Counted from the stretch's first letter, positions 8,110 to 16,928 are shown. The stretch is DNA of 48,666 nt from Microcaldota archaeon (GCA_021797995.1 JAJZYR010000002.1:1-48666); one strand, 5' to 3'. Notes: a model not told the origin generated them from the sequence alone. Made by a program: numbers and translations.

Positions 8110-9252
8110 TCATTCCCCCAGGCTTATCAGCACCCTCTTCTCCTTCAGGTCGAGCCCGGTAATCTTGATGTTGGGGAACGCGGCCTTCAGCTCGCCGAGC
8201 GTGGCCCTCCTGTTGGACTTCATATAACTTATTACGCCGTTGACAACGGACATGTGCTCAAGAATACTGTGGCCCGCGGACAGGTAGCCTTCCGAGTCCC
8301 TCTTGAGCTGGAGCGCCAGCTCCTCCTGCTTTCTTATATTGGCGCTAAGCGCCTCGAGCTTCCTTGCCCTGGATCCGTCGGCAATCGATACCCTCTCCAC
8401 GGCATATACATCGTCGAGAAGCGCGCTGAGGCTTGCGTACCCCTTCTCAACCGCCTTCATGCCCTCGTACTTCCTTATCGGCATTATCGCGTAGTCGCAG
8501 ACGCCGTCCGTTGCGTACGTGCGGGGGCGCGGGGCTTCGGCGCGCCTGAGGAAGGCCATGAATTCCCTCGCAAGGGCTGCGGCCTCGGCCTCGGAGCTTA
8601 TCTCGCCCTTTGGATCGATCCCCGCCCTGTTGAACACGTCCTCAAGGTACAGCGGCCCCACGTTTATGCGCTTAGAGAGCTCGGCCATCGCTTTCCTCTT
8701 TCCCATTGCTTCCCTGACCGCTCCGATGACCTCGGACTCGCCGGAATTCCACGCAACGGTTGCCGTTGACTTCGGGAAGTTGTACTGAGCCCTTGGGGCT
8801 ATCTTCCTGTCCCTGAATGACACGGCAAGGTAGCACTGTTCTATCGTACCGTTCCCGTCCACAAGGACCATATTGCCCTTTCCGAACATCTCGATTATCA
8901 GGCTGCGGCGTCCCGACTTCGAGGACAGCCCCAGTATTATTATCCTGTCGGTTCCGTGCTGCGCGATGCCTGTGACTGCAGCGCCCTCTATGTGCTTCCT
9001 CATGCCCATCGCGAAGGCCGTCGGCTCCTCTGCTGCCTCTGCGAACCTTGTCTCATTGAAGGCGAACAGCAACTTGCAGTAAACCGTAGTGTTTCCGCTG
9101 GCGCTGCTGTAGAACTGGAACCTGAATGCGCCGTTTCCTATCTCATAGAACTTCCTGACAAACCCGCCCTCGATCCTTTCCCTAAGCTCATCGACGAGCA
9201 CATGTATTTCTACAGACGTTATCTCGCGCAAATGCCCACCGCATGCCAGCAA
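8110..9252 (-). CDS. Short NFACT protein (RqcH/Rqc2/NEMF N-terminal part)
   Basis: Related to the ribosome quality control factor RqcH/Rqc2, which binds stalled 60S/50S-peptidyl-tRNA. The N-terminal NFACT-N domain is recognisable (REITSVEIHVLVDELRE; FGKGNMVLVDGNG) and keeps the Asp-Arg pair (TDRIII, residues 102-103) that matches the DR motif needed for tailing. A helical middle and coiled-coil segment follow. At 380 residues it stops after the coiled coil (GLDLKEKRVLISLGE), whereas usual archaeal members run to about 600-700 residues with a C-terminal NFACT-R domain. The next gene begins four bases later, so the end looks genuine. Start is TTG 9252, or TTG 9231. Confidence 0.85.
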   Translation of the reverse strand: MLACGGHLREITSVEIHVLVDELRERIEGGFVRKFYEIGNGAFRFQFYSSASGNTTVYCKLLFAFNETRFAEAAEEPTAFAMGMRKHIEGAAVTGIAQHGTDRIIILGLSSKSGRRSLIIEMFGKGNMVLVDGNGTIEQCYLAVSFRDRKIAPRAQYNFPKSTATVAWNSGESEVIGAVREAMGKRKAMAELSKRINVGPLYLEDVFNRAGIDPKGEISSEAEAAALAREFMAFLRRAEAPRPRTYATDGVCDYAIMPIRKYEGMKAVEKGYASLSALLDDVYAVERVSIADGSRARKLEALSANIRKQEELALQLKRDSEGYLSAGHSILEHMSVVNGVISYMKSNRRATLGELKAAFPNIKITGLDLKEKRVLISLGE

Positions 9253-9255
9253 GTA

Positions 9256-10056
9256 TTATGGCCTCTTTCCCAGCTTCCTCCTGCCCTCCTCCCTTACCAC
9301 ACCTGCAAAGAGCTTTGTCTGTTTCCTAGCACTGCTCGCGCCCTCTATTGCAGTGCCTATCTGTATGCCGTCTGCGCCGCTTGACAGCGTCATGCGGAGC
9401 GATGCCGCATCCCTTACCCCTCCCGCAACTATATAAGGCACGCTTATCGACTCCTTCACGGCCCTTACCATGTCCGGCGGCACTGGGCCCTGGCCCTGCA
9501 GTTGCGGATTCGAGCCTACGTCGGTGATTATCATCCTGTTCCCGAGATACTGGCCGGCGAGCGCGAGCGCCGATGCTATCTTCGGCTTTGACCTCGGCAC
9601 CATGTTTGCGTCGCCAACCCATCCCACCGTGCCGCCAGGGGCCACAACGATGTATCCGACTGAGAGGGGCTCGATACCGATCTGCTTTATTATAGGTGCG
9701 GAGAGTGCCTGGGCCTGCGTTATCCAATACGGATTCCTGGCATTGAGCAGCGACATGAAGTATACCGCATCGGCATACTTGGTCAGCGTAGCGATGTTGC
9801 CAGGAAAGAGTATGACCGGCGCATCTGCCTCGTCCTTTATGCCTTTTGTGACGTAATCGAGGAGCTCGCCCTGCGCGCCTATGCTGCCGCCTATCAGGAT
9901 CGCATCTGCGCCCTCCTCGGCCGCATCCCTGCCGGTCCTCACCGCCAGCTCAGGCGTTGCATAGTCCACCGGGTCTATGAGCATGAAGAGCAGCGCTCCC
10001 CTCTCCTCCAGCCTCTCGTTTATATACCGCTCAACCTTCCCTATTTTTATCGGCAT
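9256..10056 (-). CDS. Geranylgeranylglyceryl phosphate synthase
   Basis: Makes the first ether bond of archaeal membrane lipids from sn-glycerol 1-phosphate and geranylgeranyl diphosphate. It is a TIM-barrel PcrB/GGGPS enzyme: LIDPVDY near the N-terminus, ADAILIGGSIG, VILFPGN, ADAVYFMSLLNARNPYW, PLSVGYIVVAPGGTVGWVGD, DVGSNPQLQGQGPV and PYIVAGGVRDA with GADGIQIGT at the phosphate site. ATG 10056 is favoured over GTG 10068 because GGATGG precedes it by a few bases. It sits in a compact minus-strand run with the SDR gene upstream and NFACT downstream. The UbiA protein at 28329 may act later in lipid or quinone synthesis. Confidence 0.95.
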   Translation of the reverse strand: MPIKIGKVERYINERLEERGALLFMLIDPVDYATPELAVRTGRDAAEEGADAILIGGSIGAQGELLDYVTKGIKDEADAPVILFPGNIATLTKYADAVYFMSLLNARNPYWITQAQALSAPIIKQIGIEPLSVGYIVVAPGGTVGWVGDANMVPRSKPKIASALALAGQYLGNRMIITDVGSNPQLQGQGPVPPDMVRAVKESISVPYIVAGGVRDAASLRMTLSSGADGIQIGTAIEGASSARKQTKLFAGVVREEGRRKLGKRP

Positions 10057-10071
10057 GGTTCCATCCACTTG

Positions 10072-11049
10072 TCATCTGCCTGCGACCGTCGCACTGACGT
10101 GCACGGCACGCTCGGCGAACATCCTTGCCACCTCCTCTATGCCCTTCCTCGAGTCAACCTTGGGACTGAAGCCGAGCTCCCTCCTTGCCCTTGATATGTC
10201 TATGACCCTGTCGCTCGTAAGGAATCGTAGTTCATCGCTGTCGATGTTCTTTGACTTGACCATGATGTTCATTATAATGCGGTTGATCTGCCTTTCCGGC
10301 TTCGGGACATGGAGCGCCGCGGCGGCAAGGGCGAACAGCTCTTTCTGCGTCTGGTTCAGCCCATCGCTCAGGTTGTATATCTTGTTTGCGCTCTCCCTCC
10401 CCTTCCCGAGAGCAAGGGCAACGGCCTGGGCAACATCACTCACATGTATTATTGCAAGGCTGTTGTCTCCTTTTCCCATCAGGTACGCCTTGCCTTCCTT
10501 TATCAGCCCAAGAACCTTGAAGAACGACGACTCGAATCCGGGGCCGTACGCCGTGGCGAGCCTGAATATCGTGTACCTGAGCCTGCCGGCCTCCTCCCTG
10601 ATAACCTGCTCCGCAAGCATCTTGCTGTATCCGTACTTGTCCGATGGCCGAAGCTCCGATTCTTCGGTAAGCACGCCCTTCCTTTGCCTCCCGTAAACAT
10701 CAATGCTGCTCGAGAATATGAGCTGACTTACCCCGCCTGAGTTGCATGCCTCGACGACGGACCTGGTGCCGACCACGTTGGTATCGAGTATCTGCTCTGT
10801 GGTGTACTTATATTCGCTCACTATCGCGGCGAGATGGAGCACCGCATCGGCTCCGTCAAAGGCGTTGGCAAGCATCTTTGAATCAGACAGGCTTCCGATA
10901 TACGGCACTGTGCCTGCAGGAAGCCCAAGCGCCGCCTCGCGGCTCCTAACTACGCTGCGGATCGTATATCCACTGTCAAGCAGCGCGCGGGCAACTATCC
11001 TGCCAATCCTACCCCTGGAGCCCGTTATTACAACAATCTTTGACGCCAT
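10072..11049 (-). CDS. NAD-dependent epimerase/dehydratase (extended SDR)
   Basis: A nucleotide-sugar or related epimerase/dehydratase. The Rossmann glycine motif is ITGSRGRIGR near the start, LHLAAIV follows beta-4, the catalytic Ser is in FSSSIDVYG and the Tyr-Lys pair in YGYSKMLAE. The C-terminal part (IIHVSDVAQAV, IYNLSDG) fits UDP-sugar epimerase-like enzymes, but substrate specificity is not readable. I start at ATG 11049 (MASKIVV), which just overlaps the stop of the upstream gene; ATG 11064 is possible. Likely translationally coupled to the ProDH-like gene. Confidence 0.85.
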   Translation of the reverse strand: MASKIVVITGSRGRIGRIVARALLDSGYTIRSVVRSREAALGLPAGTVPYIGSLSDSKMLANAFDGADAVLHLAAIVSEYKYTTEQILDTNVVGTRSVVEACNSGGVSQLIFSSSIDVYGRQRKGVLTEESELRPSDKYGYSKMLAEQVIREEAGRLRYTIFRLATAYGPGFESSFFKVLGLIKEGKAYLMGKGDNSLAIIHVSDVAQAVALALGKGRESANKIYNLSDGLNQTQKELFALAAAALHVPKPERQINRIIMNIMVKSKNIDSDELRFLTSDRVIDISRARRELGFSPKVDSRKGIEEVARMFAERAVHVSATVAGR

Positions 11050-11050
11050 G

Positions 11051-11872
11051 TCATATGCCACCATGCCCGCTCCTCTCGCCAAGCAGCTTTCCAGCGAGAA
11101 AGCGCGTGTATCCTTCCGGAACCTTGTTCATTGCATACGCCTGCCAGTCTTTTCCGAACGGGAGGTAGACGCTGACCTTTGCACCCCTCTTCAGCGCCCT
11201 CTTCATTCCTTTACCGCCCTCGCCGAACTTATACTCGAGTATCTGCCTGCCTGGCCGGCCTGAGCCGAGCACCTTCCTGGCGACGGCATCGGGGGGCGAG
11301 AGCAGGACCGTGGTGCAGTTCTTTGGAAGGCTGCCGAGCTGCCTGGCTATCCTGTCCGCTTCTCCGGCATCCTCGCTGTCTGCGAATACCACCTTCAGCG
11401 CCTTCGCGCCCCTGTGCGCCTTTGCGAAGCCGCTTATCTGGCTTGAAGGGACTGCATAGCCGAAGCCCCTGCATCCGTCAAACCCCTCAAAATCGCAGTC
11501 TGAGACGTCTGATGCCTCGGCCCAGACGAAGACCCCGTACTTGTTTCCCGTGGCTATGATGCTGGAGAGGTTCCCCCCCATAGCTCCGCGGTCCGACTCT
11601 GGTCCCATCTGTGCCAGCGGCACCTGTATGCCTGCCCTGATGCCTAGCCGTGAGATCTGCCTGGCGAGCTCCTGGTAAGTCGAGGTGATGTACTTGGACT
11701 TTGACCTTGAGCCAGCGCCGCCGCTAAGGAAGGTTATGGAGACCGGCATGCCCTTCTTGTTCAGCTCCTTTGCCTTTTCAAGCGCCGAACTCATCGTTGT
11801 TCCGGAAACATGCCTCTTTACCAGCCTATACAGAACTTTCTCAACAAAAGATTCGTCCTTCAATTTTACCAC
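11051..11872 (-). CDS. Proline dehydrogenase-like TIM-barrel protein
   Basis: The start (KRHVSGTTMSSALEKAKELN, then KKGMPVSITFL) and the end (VSVYLPFGKDWQAYAMNK) resemble FAD-dependent proline dehydrogenases, whose C-terminus typically reads VYVPYG.DW.PY. Between them the family is hard to follow: the protein has 273 residues against about 300 or more in known ProDHs, and I could not confirm the FAD or proline contacts. It may be a degenerate or re-purposed member without oxidase activity. It is divergent from truD, with promoters sharing the 100 bp between them, and overlaps the SDR gene start. Confidence 0.55.
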   Translation of the reverse strand: MVKLKDESFVEKVLYRLVKRHVSGTTMSSALEKAKELNKKGMPVSITFLSGGAGSRSKSKYITSTYQELARQISRLGIRAGIQVPLAQMGPESDRGAMGGNLSSIIATGNKYGVFVWAEASDVSDCDFEGFDGCRGFGYAVPSSQISGFAKAHRGAKALKVVFADSEDAGEADRIARQLGSLPKNCTTVLLSPPDAVARKVLGSGRPGRQILEYKFGEGGKGMKRALKRGAKVSVYLPFGKDWQAYAMNKVPEGYTRFLAGKLLGERSGHGGI

Positions 11873-11975
11873 TTATTGCTTTTATGGTTGCCCTGGCTAT
11901 GCGCTCTTTTGCTCGCTTCGTATTTATGCTTTATTATTTATAAGGATACGAAAGCTTAAAATACCGTTGACCATC

Positions 11976-13208
11976 ATGCTTCCTCTTTCGACTTCAGAGG
12001 GCACCGGAGGCAGAATAAAGGCCGTACCGGAGGACTTCGTGGTAATGGAGATAACAGGGAATGGGAGGATCCTTGAGCCAGGCCGGACATACGCCGCCGC
12101 GGATCTCTCGGAGAGCGCCGTTGCTGACGGAAGGTTTACCACCTTCGTGCTCCAGAAGAGGGAGTGGAACACGGTGCAGGCTCTTACGGCCATCGCCAAG
12201 AAGGTCGGGCACGGGAAGAAGTCGATAGGATATGCAGGCACGAAGGACAGGGACGCAGTTACCGTGCAGCTGGCCAGCATCTTCGGAGTCGTGCCAGGCC
12301 AGCTGTCATCAGTGCACCTTAAGGACCTATCGATAAACGGGGCGTGGCTGAGCAGCGGCGTGGAGATGGGCAGCAACCTGGGCAACGCCTTTGACGTGAC
12401 TGTAAGCGGCGTGGAGAGGCCAGAGAATGCCAGTATGGTAATCAATGAGTTAGGGGGCATGATGCCGAATTACTTCGACAGGCAGAGGTTTGGGTCGAGG
12501 CTCGGAAACGCAAAGACTGGCCTGGCGATCATGAATGGGGATTTTGAATCTGCTGCGATGCTGATCCTGACTGACAGCGCGGGCGAGACCAATGAAGCCG
12601 CGGTCTCCGCAAGGAAGCGCCTTCTAGAGGAGCTAGATTTCAGGGCTGCACTGTCGTACTTTCCAGGGTACCTGAAGAACGAGCGGCGCATGATTGAGTA
12701 CCTGTCGGCGCACGAAGGAGACTATGCAGGCGCGCTGAGAAGGCTTCCGAGGGGCATCTCACTGATGTTCATACACGCAGTCCAGTCCCTCATCTTCAAC
12801 CTTGAGGTGGAGAGAAGGGTCAGGCACGGGGATTTTGAGTCGGACCTGTACTGCAGAGCGAACCCCTACGGCTTCCCCGACTCTGGCGCCATAACCGTGG
12901 AGAAGGGGGAATTCGCAGTGGCGCCTTTGGTCGGGTATGAAACCGACGCGGGGCATATAACCGGAGAGAGGAAGGGCATACTGGATAAGCTGGGGCTGAC
13001 AAGGGACAGCTTCAGGATAAGGTCGATGCCTGAGCTGAGCATGAAAGGCGCATTCAGGACCATTCTCGCTCCGGTCAGGAACCTCTCGGCCGAGGCCCGC
13101 GAGGACAGGCTCAGGCTTTCCTTCTCAATACCTGCCGGCTCCTATGCAACCGTGCTTGTAAACGAGGTAACGAAGGCCGATGACCTTGACCTAAGCATGC
13201 TGTCATAG
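11976..13208 (+). CDS. truD: tRNA pseudouridine synthase TruD
   Basis: Isomerises U13 of tRNA (archaeal members may have other targets). The signature GYAGTKDRDAVTVQLASI carries the catalytic Asp91, and NYFDRQRFGSRLGNAKTG is the second conserved block. The N-terminal segment AVPEDFVVMEI is the normal family start, so I place it at ATG 11976 although the frame is open much further upstream. A TATA box (TTTATAA, about 11937-11943) precedes it by some 35 bp. The protein has 410 residues, normal for archaeal TruD including the TRUD insertion domain. It is followed by a hairpin and a repeat region. Confidence 0.95.
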   Translation: MLPLSTSEGTGGRIKAVPEDFVVMEITGNGRILEPGRTYAAADLSESAVADGRFTTFVLQKREWNTVQALTAIAKKVGHGKKSIGYAGTKDRDAVTVQLASIFGVVPGQLSSVHLKDLSINGAWLSSGVEMGSNLGNAFDVTVSGVERPENASMVINELGGMMPNYFDRQRFGSRLGNAKTGLAIMNGDFESAAMLILTDSAGETNEAAVSARKRLLEELDFRAALSYFPGYLKNERRMIEYLSAHEGDYAGALRRLPRGISLMFIHAVQSLIFNLEVERRVRHGDFESDLYCRANPYGFPDSGAITVEKGEFAVAPLVGYETDAGHITGERKGILDKLGLTRDSFRIRSMPELSMKGAFRTILAPVRNLSAEAREDRLRLSFSIPAGSYATVLVNEVTKADDLDLSMLS

Positions 13209-13209
13209 G

Positions 13210-13239
13210 GCCGTAGTATCCGCTTCATCACCCTACGGC
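13210..13239 (+). terminator. Hairpin after truD
   Basis: GCCGTAG at 13210-13216 pairs with CTACGGC at 13233-13239 directly behind the truD stop. Possible terminator or RNA-end structure. Confidence 0.4.
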
Positions 13240-13278
13240 AGCCGGGGCGCTGTTCATTATTTTGTGACTTACTTAACC

Positions 13279-13364
13279 TCGCCACTTCGAGTAGCGAGGT
13301 CTCTAACCTCTTGACCTAACTTCGCCACTTCGAGTAGCGAGGTCTCTAACCTCTTGACCTAACT
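13279..13364. repeat. Two tandem copies of a 43-bp structured repeat
   Basis: The 43-bp unit beginning TCGCCACTTCGAGTAGCGAG occurs twice head to tail (13279-13321, 13322-13364) without a mismatch. In the first copy the preceding CC allows CCTCGC/GCGAGG to form a hairpin around an inner ACT/AGT helix. In both copies GAGGT/ACCTC can form a second, mutually exclusive hairpin. A further inverted repeat, TCGATT-CGCCA-AATCGA (13364-13380), follows with a T-run. There are only two adjacent copies and no spacers, so it is not a CRISPR array. Confidence 0.85.
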
Positions 13365-13469
13365 CGATTCGCCAAATCGACTTTTACCAGCGCAGACTGG
13401 GATTTTTATTCTATATTGAGGGGAAAACCACCAAAATTGACCGAAATCGGAATGGTCGGATAGACTCGG

Positions 13470-13745
13470 TCATGCACTCACCCTGATGTACTGGCAGTGG
13501 CACACAGCAGCCGTCGACTTTCCCCTAGTGGCCTTGCCTATCCGCGCGAGAATTTCCGGTTCATCTTCGTGTATCTCGTTTGCTTTCACGACGAATCCAT
13601 ACTCTCCCTCAGTGATGGATACTTCTCTAACCGATCCGATGGCCATCAGCCTCGCAGCCGTTTTGTGTACATCGCTGTTGCAGCCAGGCCTCACGAAAAA
13701 ATAGTGATAGCCACGGCTAACTCTTCGTATTCCTTTTCCACCCAA
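13470..13745 (-). CDS. Small RAM/Lrp-ligand-domain-like protein
   Basis: A 91-residue protein without a DNA-binding part. Its pattern (YHYFFVRPGCNSDVHKTAAR, then LMAIGSVREVSITEGEYGFVV) suggests the beta-alpha-beta-beta-alpha-beta ferredoxin-like fold of stand-alone Lrp/AsnC ligand-binding (RAM) domains, where VREVSITEGEYGFVV would be the beta hairpin. This is inference from pattern, not a firm identification. It lies 16 bp after a tiny upstream gene on the same strand. The next gene to the right (14205) is a large regulator with RAM-like segments too, so the three may form one regulatory group. Confidence 0.55.
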   Translation of the reverse strand: MGGKGIRRVSRGYHYFFVRPGCNSDVHKTAARLMAIGSVREVSITEGEYGFVVKANEIHEDEPEILARIGKATRGKSTAAVCHCQYIRVSA

Positions 13746-13761
13746 TTACTCACCTATATCC

Positions 13762-13896
13762 TTACTGCTCTTCGTCAGCGTAAACTACTCTCCACGAATC
13801 TTCTCCGTCAGGCACCAGCTTCACCGGCCTCTTGTCGTCAGGCGTGCTGTATATCTCCACTCTTCTCTTCCCGAATAGCATGTCCCTTATTCCCAT
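13762..13896 (-). CDS. Tiny conserved-looking protein, 44 aa
   Basis: Unrecognised. ATG 13896 (MGIRDMLFGKRRVEIY) is preceded by GGTGGA at a suitable distance, which supports translation. The protein is short, charged and beta-rich (KLVPDGEDSWRVVYADEEQ). An in-frame ATG at 13962 would add an N-terminal stretch with CRLC and a third Cys, a possible metal site, but has no ribosome binding site. It is probably cotranscribed with the RAM-like gene. Confidence 0.45.
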   Translation of the reverse strand: MGIRDMLFGKRRVEIYSTPDDKRPVKLVPDGEDSWRVVYADEEQ

Positions 13897-14204
13897 CGAT
13901 TCCACCGATTCACAAGCACGAGTTCCGTATGTGTTTGCAGGACAGAGGCGACAGATCCGCATCTACGACGTTGGGGTGTCGGTATCTGCACGAGAAAAAA
14001 GACGTACAGTGTTCTTCGCTCAACCCATCACTCCCCTGTCCCACGGTAGTATTATGAACGACCTTGTATATATTGATACTGTGAAGTTTGCTACCAGTTC
14101 GGCAGTAGGTAATCGTAATATTCCCGATATTTTAATAATTTAATCATTCTATGTACAATGAAGCTATCATACTACGTTATAAAGCTATTTTTCCACTGTT
14201 AACC

Positions 14205-15353
14205 ATGCGCGCCGAGGCGAGGATAGAAGAAAGGATCCTTACGGCATTAAGCATGAACGGGAGAGCTCCTGCCAGGCTTGTGGGCAAGATTGCAGGCATC
14301 TCCTCACAGAAGGCGTACAGAAAGATATGCAACCTTGAGGATAAGTACAGAATAAGGTACCTTGCAGAAGTGAATCTCGAGAGCCTTGGATATCTAAAGT
14401 TCATCATGCTGATAAAGTTTCTTAGAGAAATTCCACAGGCCGACGATCTGCGGAAGGTCCTGGAGCCCGAATTGAGAATACAGTATGCGACTGTGCTGCG
14501 CGGCGGGGATTACGATCTGATGCTCTACATAATGGCAGAGAGCAACATAGAAATAGGGCTTATCAGCACCAGACTTAGAAGAAATACGCTGCTGCTCAAG
14601 TATCCTGCTGAGTGGTACACTACGCCCTTCTACGAGCACTACGGATTCATGCCGCTGAGAGACGAATTTATCGATACTCTGAAGGATAAGATAGTCAGCA
14701 GGGGCAGATCAAGGCCTTATCAAGCAACAAAGGAGAAGAAGAAGCAGATAATGCAGAGGGAGTTTGCAATCCTGCGCGAGCTGAACAGTAACGGCTCGGC
14801 GGACCTAATGGATGTAGATAGGAAGTACGGATTCGATACCGGAAGGGCCCAGTATGCGTATTATAAGCTTGTAGAGAGCGGCATCCTAAAACGGATTAGC
14901 ATATCGCTGCAGGCTCTGCCTATCAGATACATAGCAGCGATCTTCATAAAGATAACCGATATGGAGCTTTATTATGGGACCAGGGACAGTCTGCTTATGG
15001 ACATAGTGGACAGATCTGACACTCCTGTCAACAAGTACGCACTGGCAGGCGACATTGCAACCCCTTTTGGTGTGATGCTGCTCATGCCTGTATTCGGCGA
15101 ACATGATCTCGACGATACCATACGAATGCTGAGCGAGGCAAAGGGCATGACCATAAAGAGCGCAATAATAACCACCACGCTGGTGGGAGGCCTCTGCTTC
15201 AGAAGATTTGACAATGCATACTCTGAGCAGGCAGAATTCCTGCATAGCGAGTTCGGCGTAAGACTGCCTAAAAAGATCGATTATGAGGAGAAGTCACATA
15301 GTCATATAAAGAGTTCAGGATCTACAATTATAGACTTTGAAGATCTGGTGTGA
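14205..15353 (+). CDS. Lrp/AsnC-like regulator with two HTH-RAM-like halves
   Basis: A 382-residue probable transcription regulator. Residues 1-60 look like a winged helix (EERILTALSMNGRAPARLVG, ISSQKAYRKI), followed by a RAM-like segment (LKFIMLIKFLREIP, RGGDYDLMLYIMAES). A second winged helix begins near AILRELNSNGSADLMDVDRK, followed by another RAM-like part (IAAIFIKITD, LAGDIATPFGVMLLMPVF). Tandem two-module architectures of this kind occur in archaeal DNA-binding regulators. ATG 14205 is chosen because TTATAAA at 14178-14184 lies about 25 bp upstream; the frame is open to 14151. Targets unknown; the divergent small RAM-like operon is the nearest candidate. Confidence 0.65.
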   Translation: MRAEARIEERILTALSMNGRAPARLVGKIAGISSQKAYRKICNLEDKYRIRYLAEVNLESLGYLKFIMLIKFLREIPQADDLRKVLEPELRIQYATVLRGGDYDLMLYIMAESNIEIGLISTRLRRNTLLLKYPAEWYTTPFYEHYGFMPLRDEFIDTLKDKIVSRGRSRPYQATKEKKKQIMQREFAILRELNSNGSADLMDVDRKYGFDTGRAQYAYYKLVESGILKRISISLQALPIRYIAAIFIKITDMELYYGTRDSLLMDIVDRSDTPVNKYALAGDIATPFGVMLLMPVFGEHDLDDTIRMLSEAKGMTIKSAIITTTLVGGLCFRRFDNAYSEQAEFLHSEFGVRLPKKIDYEEKSHSHIKSSGSTIIDFEDLV

Positions 15354-15617
15354 TCACGTTACATTACGGCATGCATTGGGCTCCTCCCATTCTCTTCACC
15401 TACTGCTTAATTCACAACTAAACAGTACCCTGTTTATCTTTATAAATATTTACTCAAGTTCTGGATTCTGGAAGAAAACCTGCAAACCGAAACTCAAGGA
15501 CCGCAACGATCTCCACCGAACATTCGATACACCTCATTTAATGACATCTATCCACACAAGTCTTCTAATTTAAATATAAAAGGGGAGCACAGCAGAGGTG
15601 CGCGCAGGCGATACGCT
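15354..15617. other. Convergent intergenic region
   Basis: No gene is seen. The stretch is A/T-rich and holds a plus-strand TATA-like TTTATAAAT at about 15437-15445 without a matching reading frame, so a small RNA cannot be excluded. It separates the regulator from the end of the export operon. Confidence 0.3.
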
Positions 15618-16928
15618 CTACAGCTGCCTCAATGCATCGATTGGCTCCAGCTTCGAGGCGCGCCACGCGGGGTAGACGCCGGCTATGGCGCTGACAATAA
15701 CAGCGACGAGCAGCGCCACGGCCATCGTCTCGATGGTGAAGACCGGCTGGAACGATATTGACGATGAGCTTGAGGATGCCATTGCCTGGCCCGCACCGCC
15801 TGCCGCAACGAATGTTGCACCGCCATGTGCCTGCGGCCCTCTACCATATGAAGCAGTTGGGCCGGCACCAGGGGCGCCTGCCGCGCCTGTCGATGACACA
15901 TGCGACGATATGTATGAGAGGCCATACGCCGACCCGACCCCTGCGGCTATTCCGGCTATGCCACCAGCGACGCCTATTATCAGGGACTGCATGAGAAAGA
16001 CGAGCAGAATGTGGCTGTTCTTGAAGCCTATCGACTTCAGTATGCCTATGTCATGGGTGCGCTCGTAGACTGAGATCAGCATTATGTTCATGATACCTAT
16101 TGCCGCCACAAGCAGGGATATTCCGGCTATTATGACCAGGAGGGTTGTTATCGAGCCTATTATCTTGTCTGCTGTTTGTGCTATCTGCTGGGTCGTGACT
16201 ACAGAGACGGAGCTTCCGTAGATGTTGGTTATGAGCTGGGCCACGCTATTGACAGTAGAGGTGTTCGATGCCCTCACCAGTATTGTGCTGTATGTTGATC
16301 TGTGCAGCAGAAGCCCTGCTGCAGGCAGCGACATCACCACCGCGGAGTCGATCGGCACTATCAGGCTCGCATATGAGTCCAATATCCCCACAACGGAAAC
16401 GGTAACACTCTGCGAGGAGCCGTGGCCTCCTGTGTATAGTGTCACTGGATAGCCGACTTGAAGGTTCTGCCTGCCGTCGAACGAGGAGGGGAATGCAACA
16501 CTCTGGCCCACTACCACGGTAGGGGAGATTGAGTCCGAATACAGGCTGCCTTCATACATGTTGACTCCGTCAAGCAGCTCTGTGATGCCCTCAGTGGAGA
16601 TGCCCACTACAGTAACCGATGTGTTCTGCCCGTTGGCAAGCAGGTGGCCTGAGCCCTCGATGATTGGTATCACTGCGCTGACGTTTGGAAGACCGGAGAG
16701 CCTGGATACGTCAGTCGTGGTGAAACCCTTGCTGCCCGACAGTATTATCGATGTGGGGCCCAGCGTCTGGAGCGACGTCTGAACGCTGGCGCTTATTCCC
16801 TCAGTGAGCGAGACCAGGGCCACTATCGAGGCTACGCCTATCATCACCATCAGGATGGTGAGTGTGGTCCTTACTTTCTTCTCCGTCAGGTCCTTGTAGC
16901 TGAGCCAGAGAAAGTCGTCTATCCTCAT
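15618..16928 (-). CDS. ABC transporter permease, MacB/FtsX type
   Basis: Membrane subunit of a type VII (MacB/LolCDE-like) ABC system, working by mechanotransmission rather than classical transport. The N-terminal helix follows SYKDLTEKKVRTTLTILMVM, then a large extracytoplasmic MacB-PCD domain (about residues 40-260), then three helices. The cytoplasmic ATPase-contacting loop YERTHDIGILKSIGFKN is intact, and the C-terminus ends in YPAWRASKLEPIDALRQL. Unusual is a Gly/Ala/Ser-rich stretch of about 60 residues between the last two helices (SSTGAAGAPGAGPTASYG and following). Its ATG overlaps the stop of the adaptor gene by four bases: same operon. Confidence 0.92.
   Translation of the reverse strand: MRIDDFLWLSYKDLTEKKVRTTLTILMVMIGVASIVALVSLTEGISASVQTSLQTLGPTSIILSGSKGFTTTDVSRLSGLPNVSAVIPIIEGSGHLLANGQNTSVTVVGISTEGITELLDGVNMYEGSLYSDSISPTVVVGQSVAFPSSFDGRQNLQVGYPVTLYTGGHGSSQSVTVSVVGILDSYASLIVPIDSAVVMSLPAAGLLLHRSTYSTILVRASNTSTVNSVAQLITNIYGSSVSVVTTQQIAQTADKIIGSITTLLVIIAGISLLVAAIGIMNIMLISVYERTHDIGILKSIGFKNSHILLVFLMQSLIIGVAGGIAGIAAGVGSAYGLSYISSHVSSTGAAGAPGAGPTASYGRGPQAHGGATFVAAGGAGQAMASSSSSSISFQPVFTIETMAVALLVAVIVSAIAGVYPAWRASKLEPIDALRQL

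Noticed and set aside
13279-13364. CRISPR array
   Set aside because: Only two directly adjacent copies, no spacers and no cas genes.
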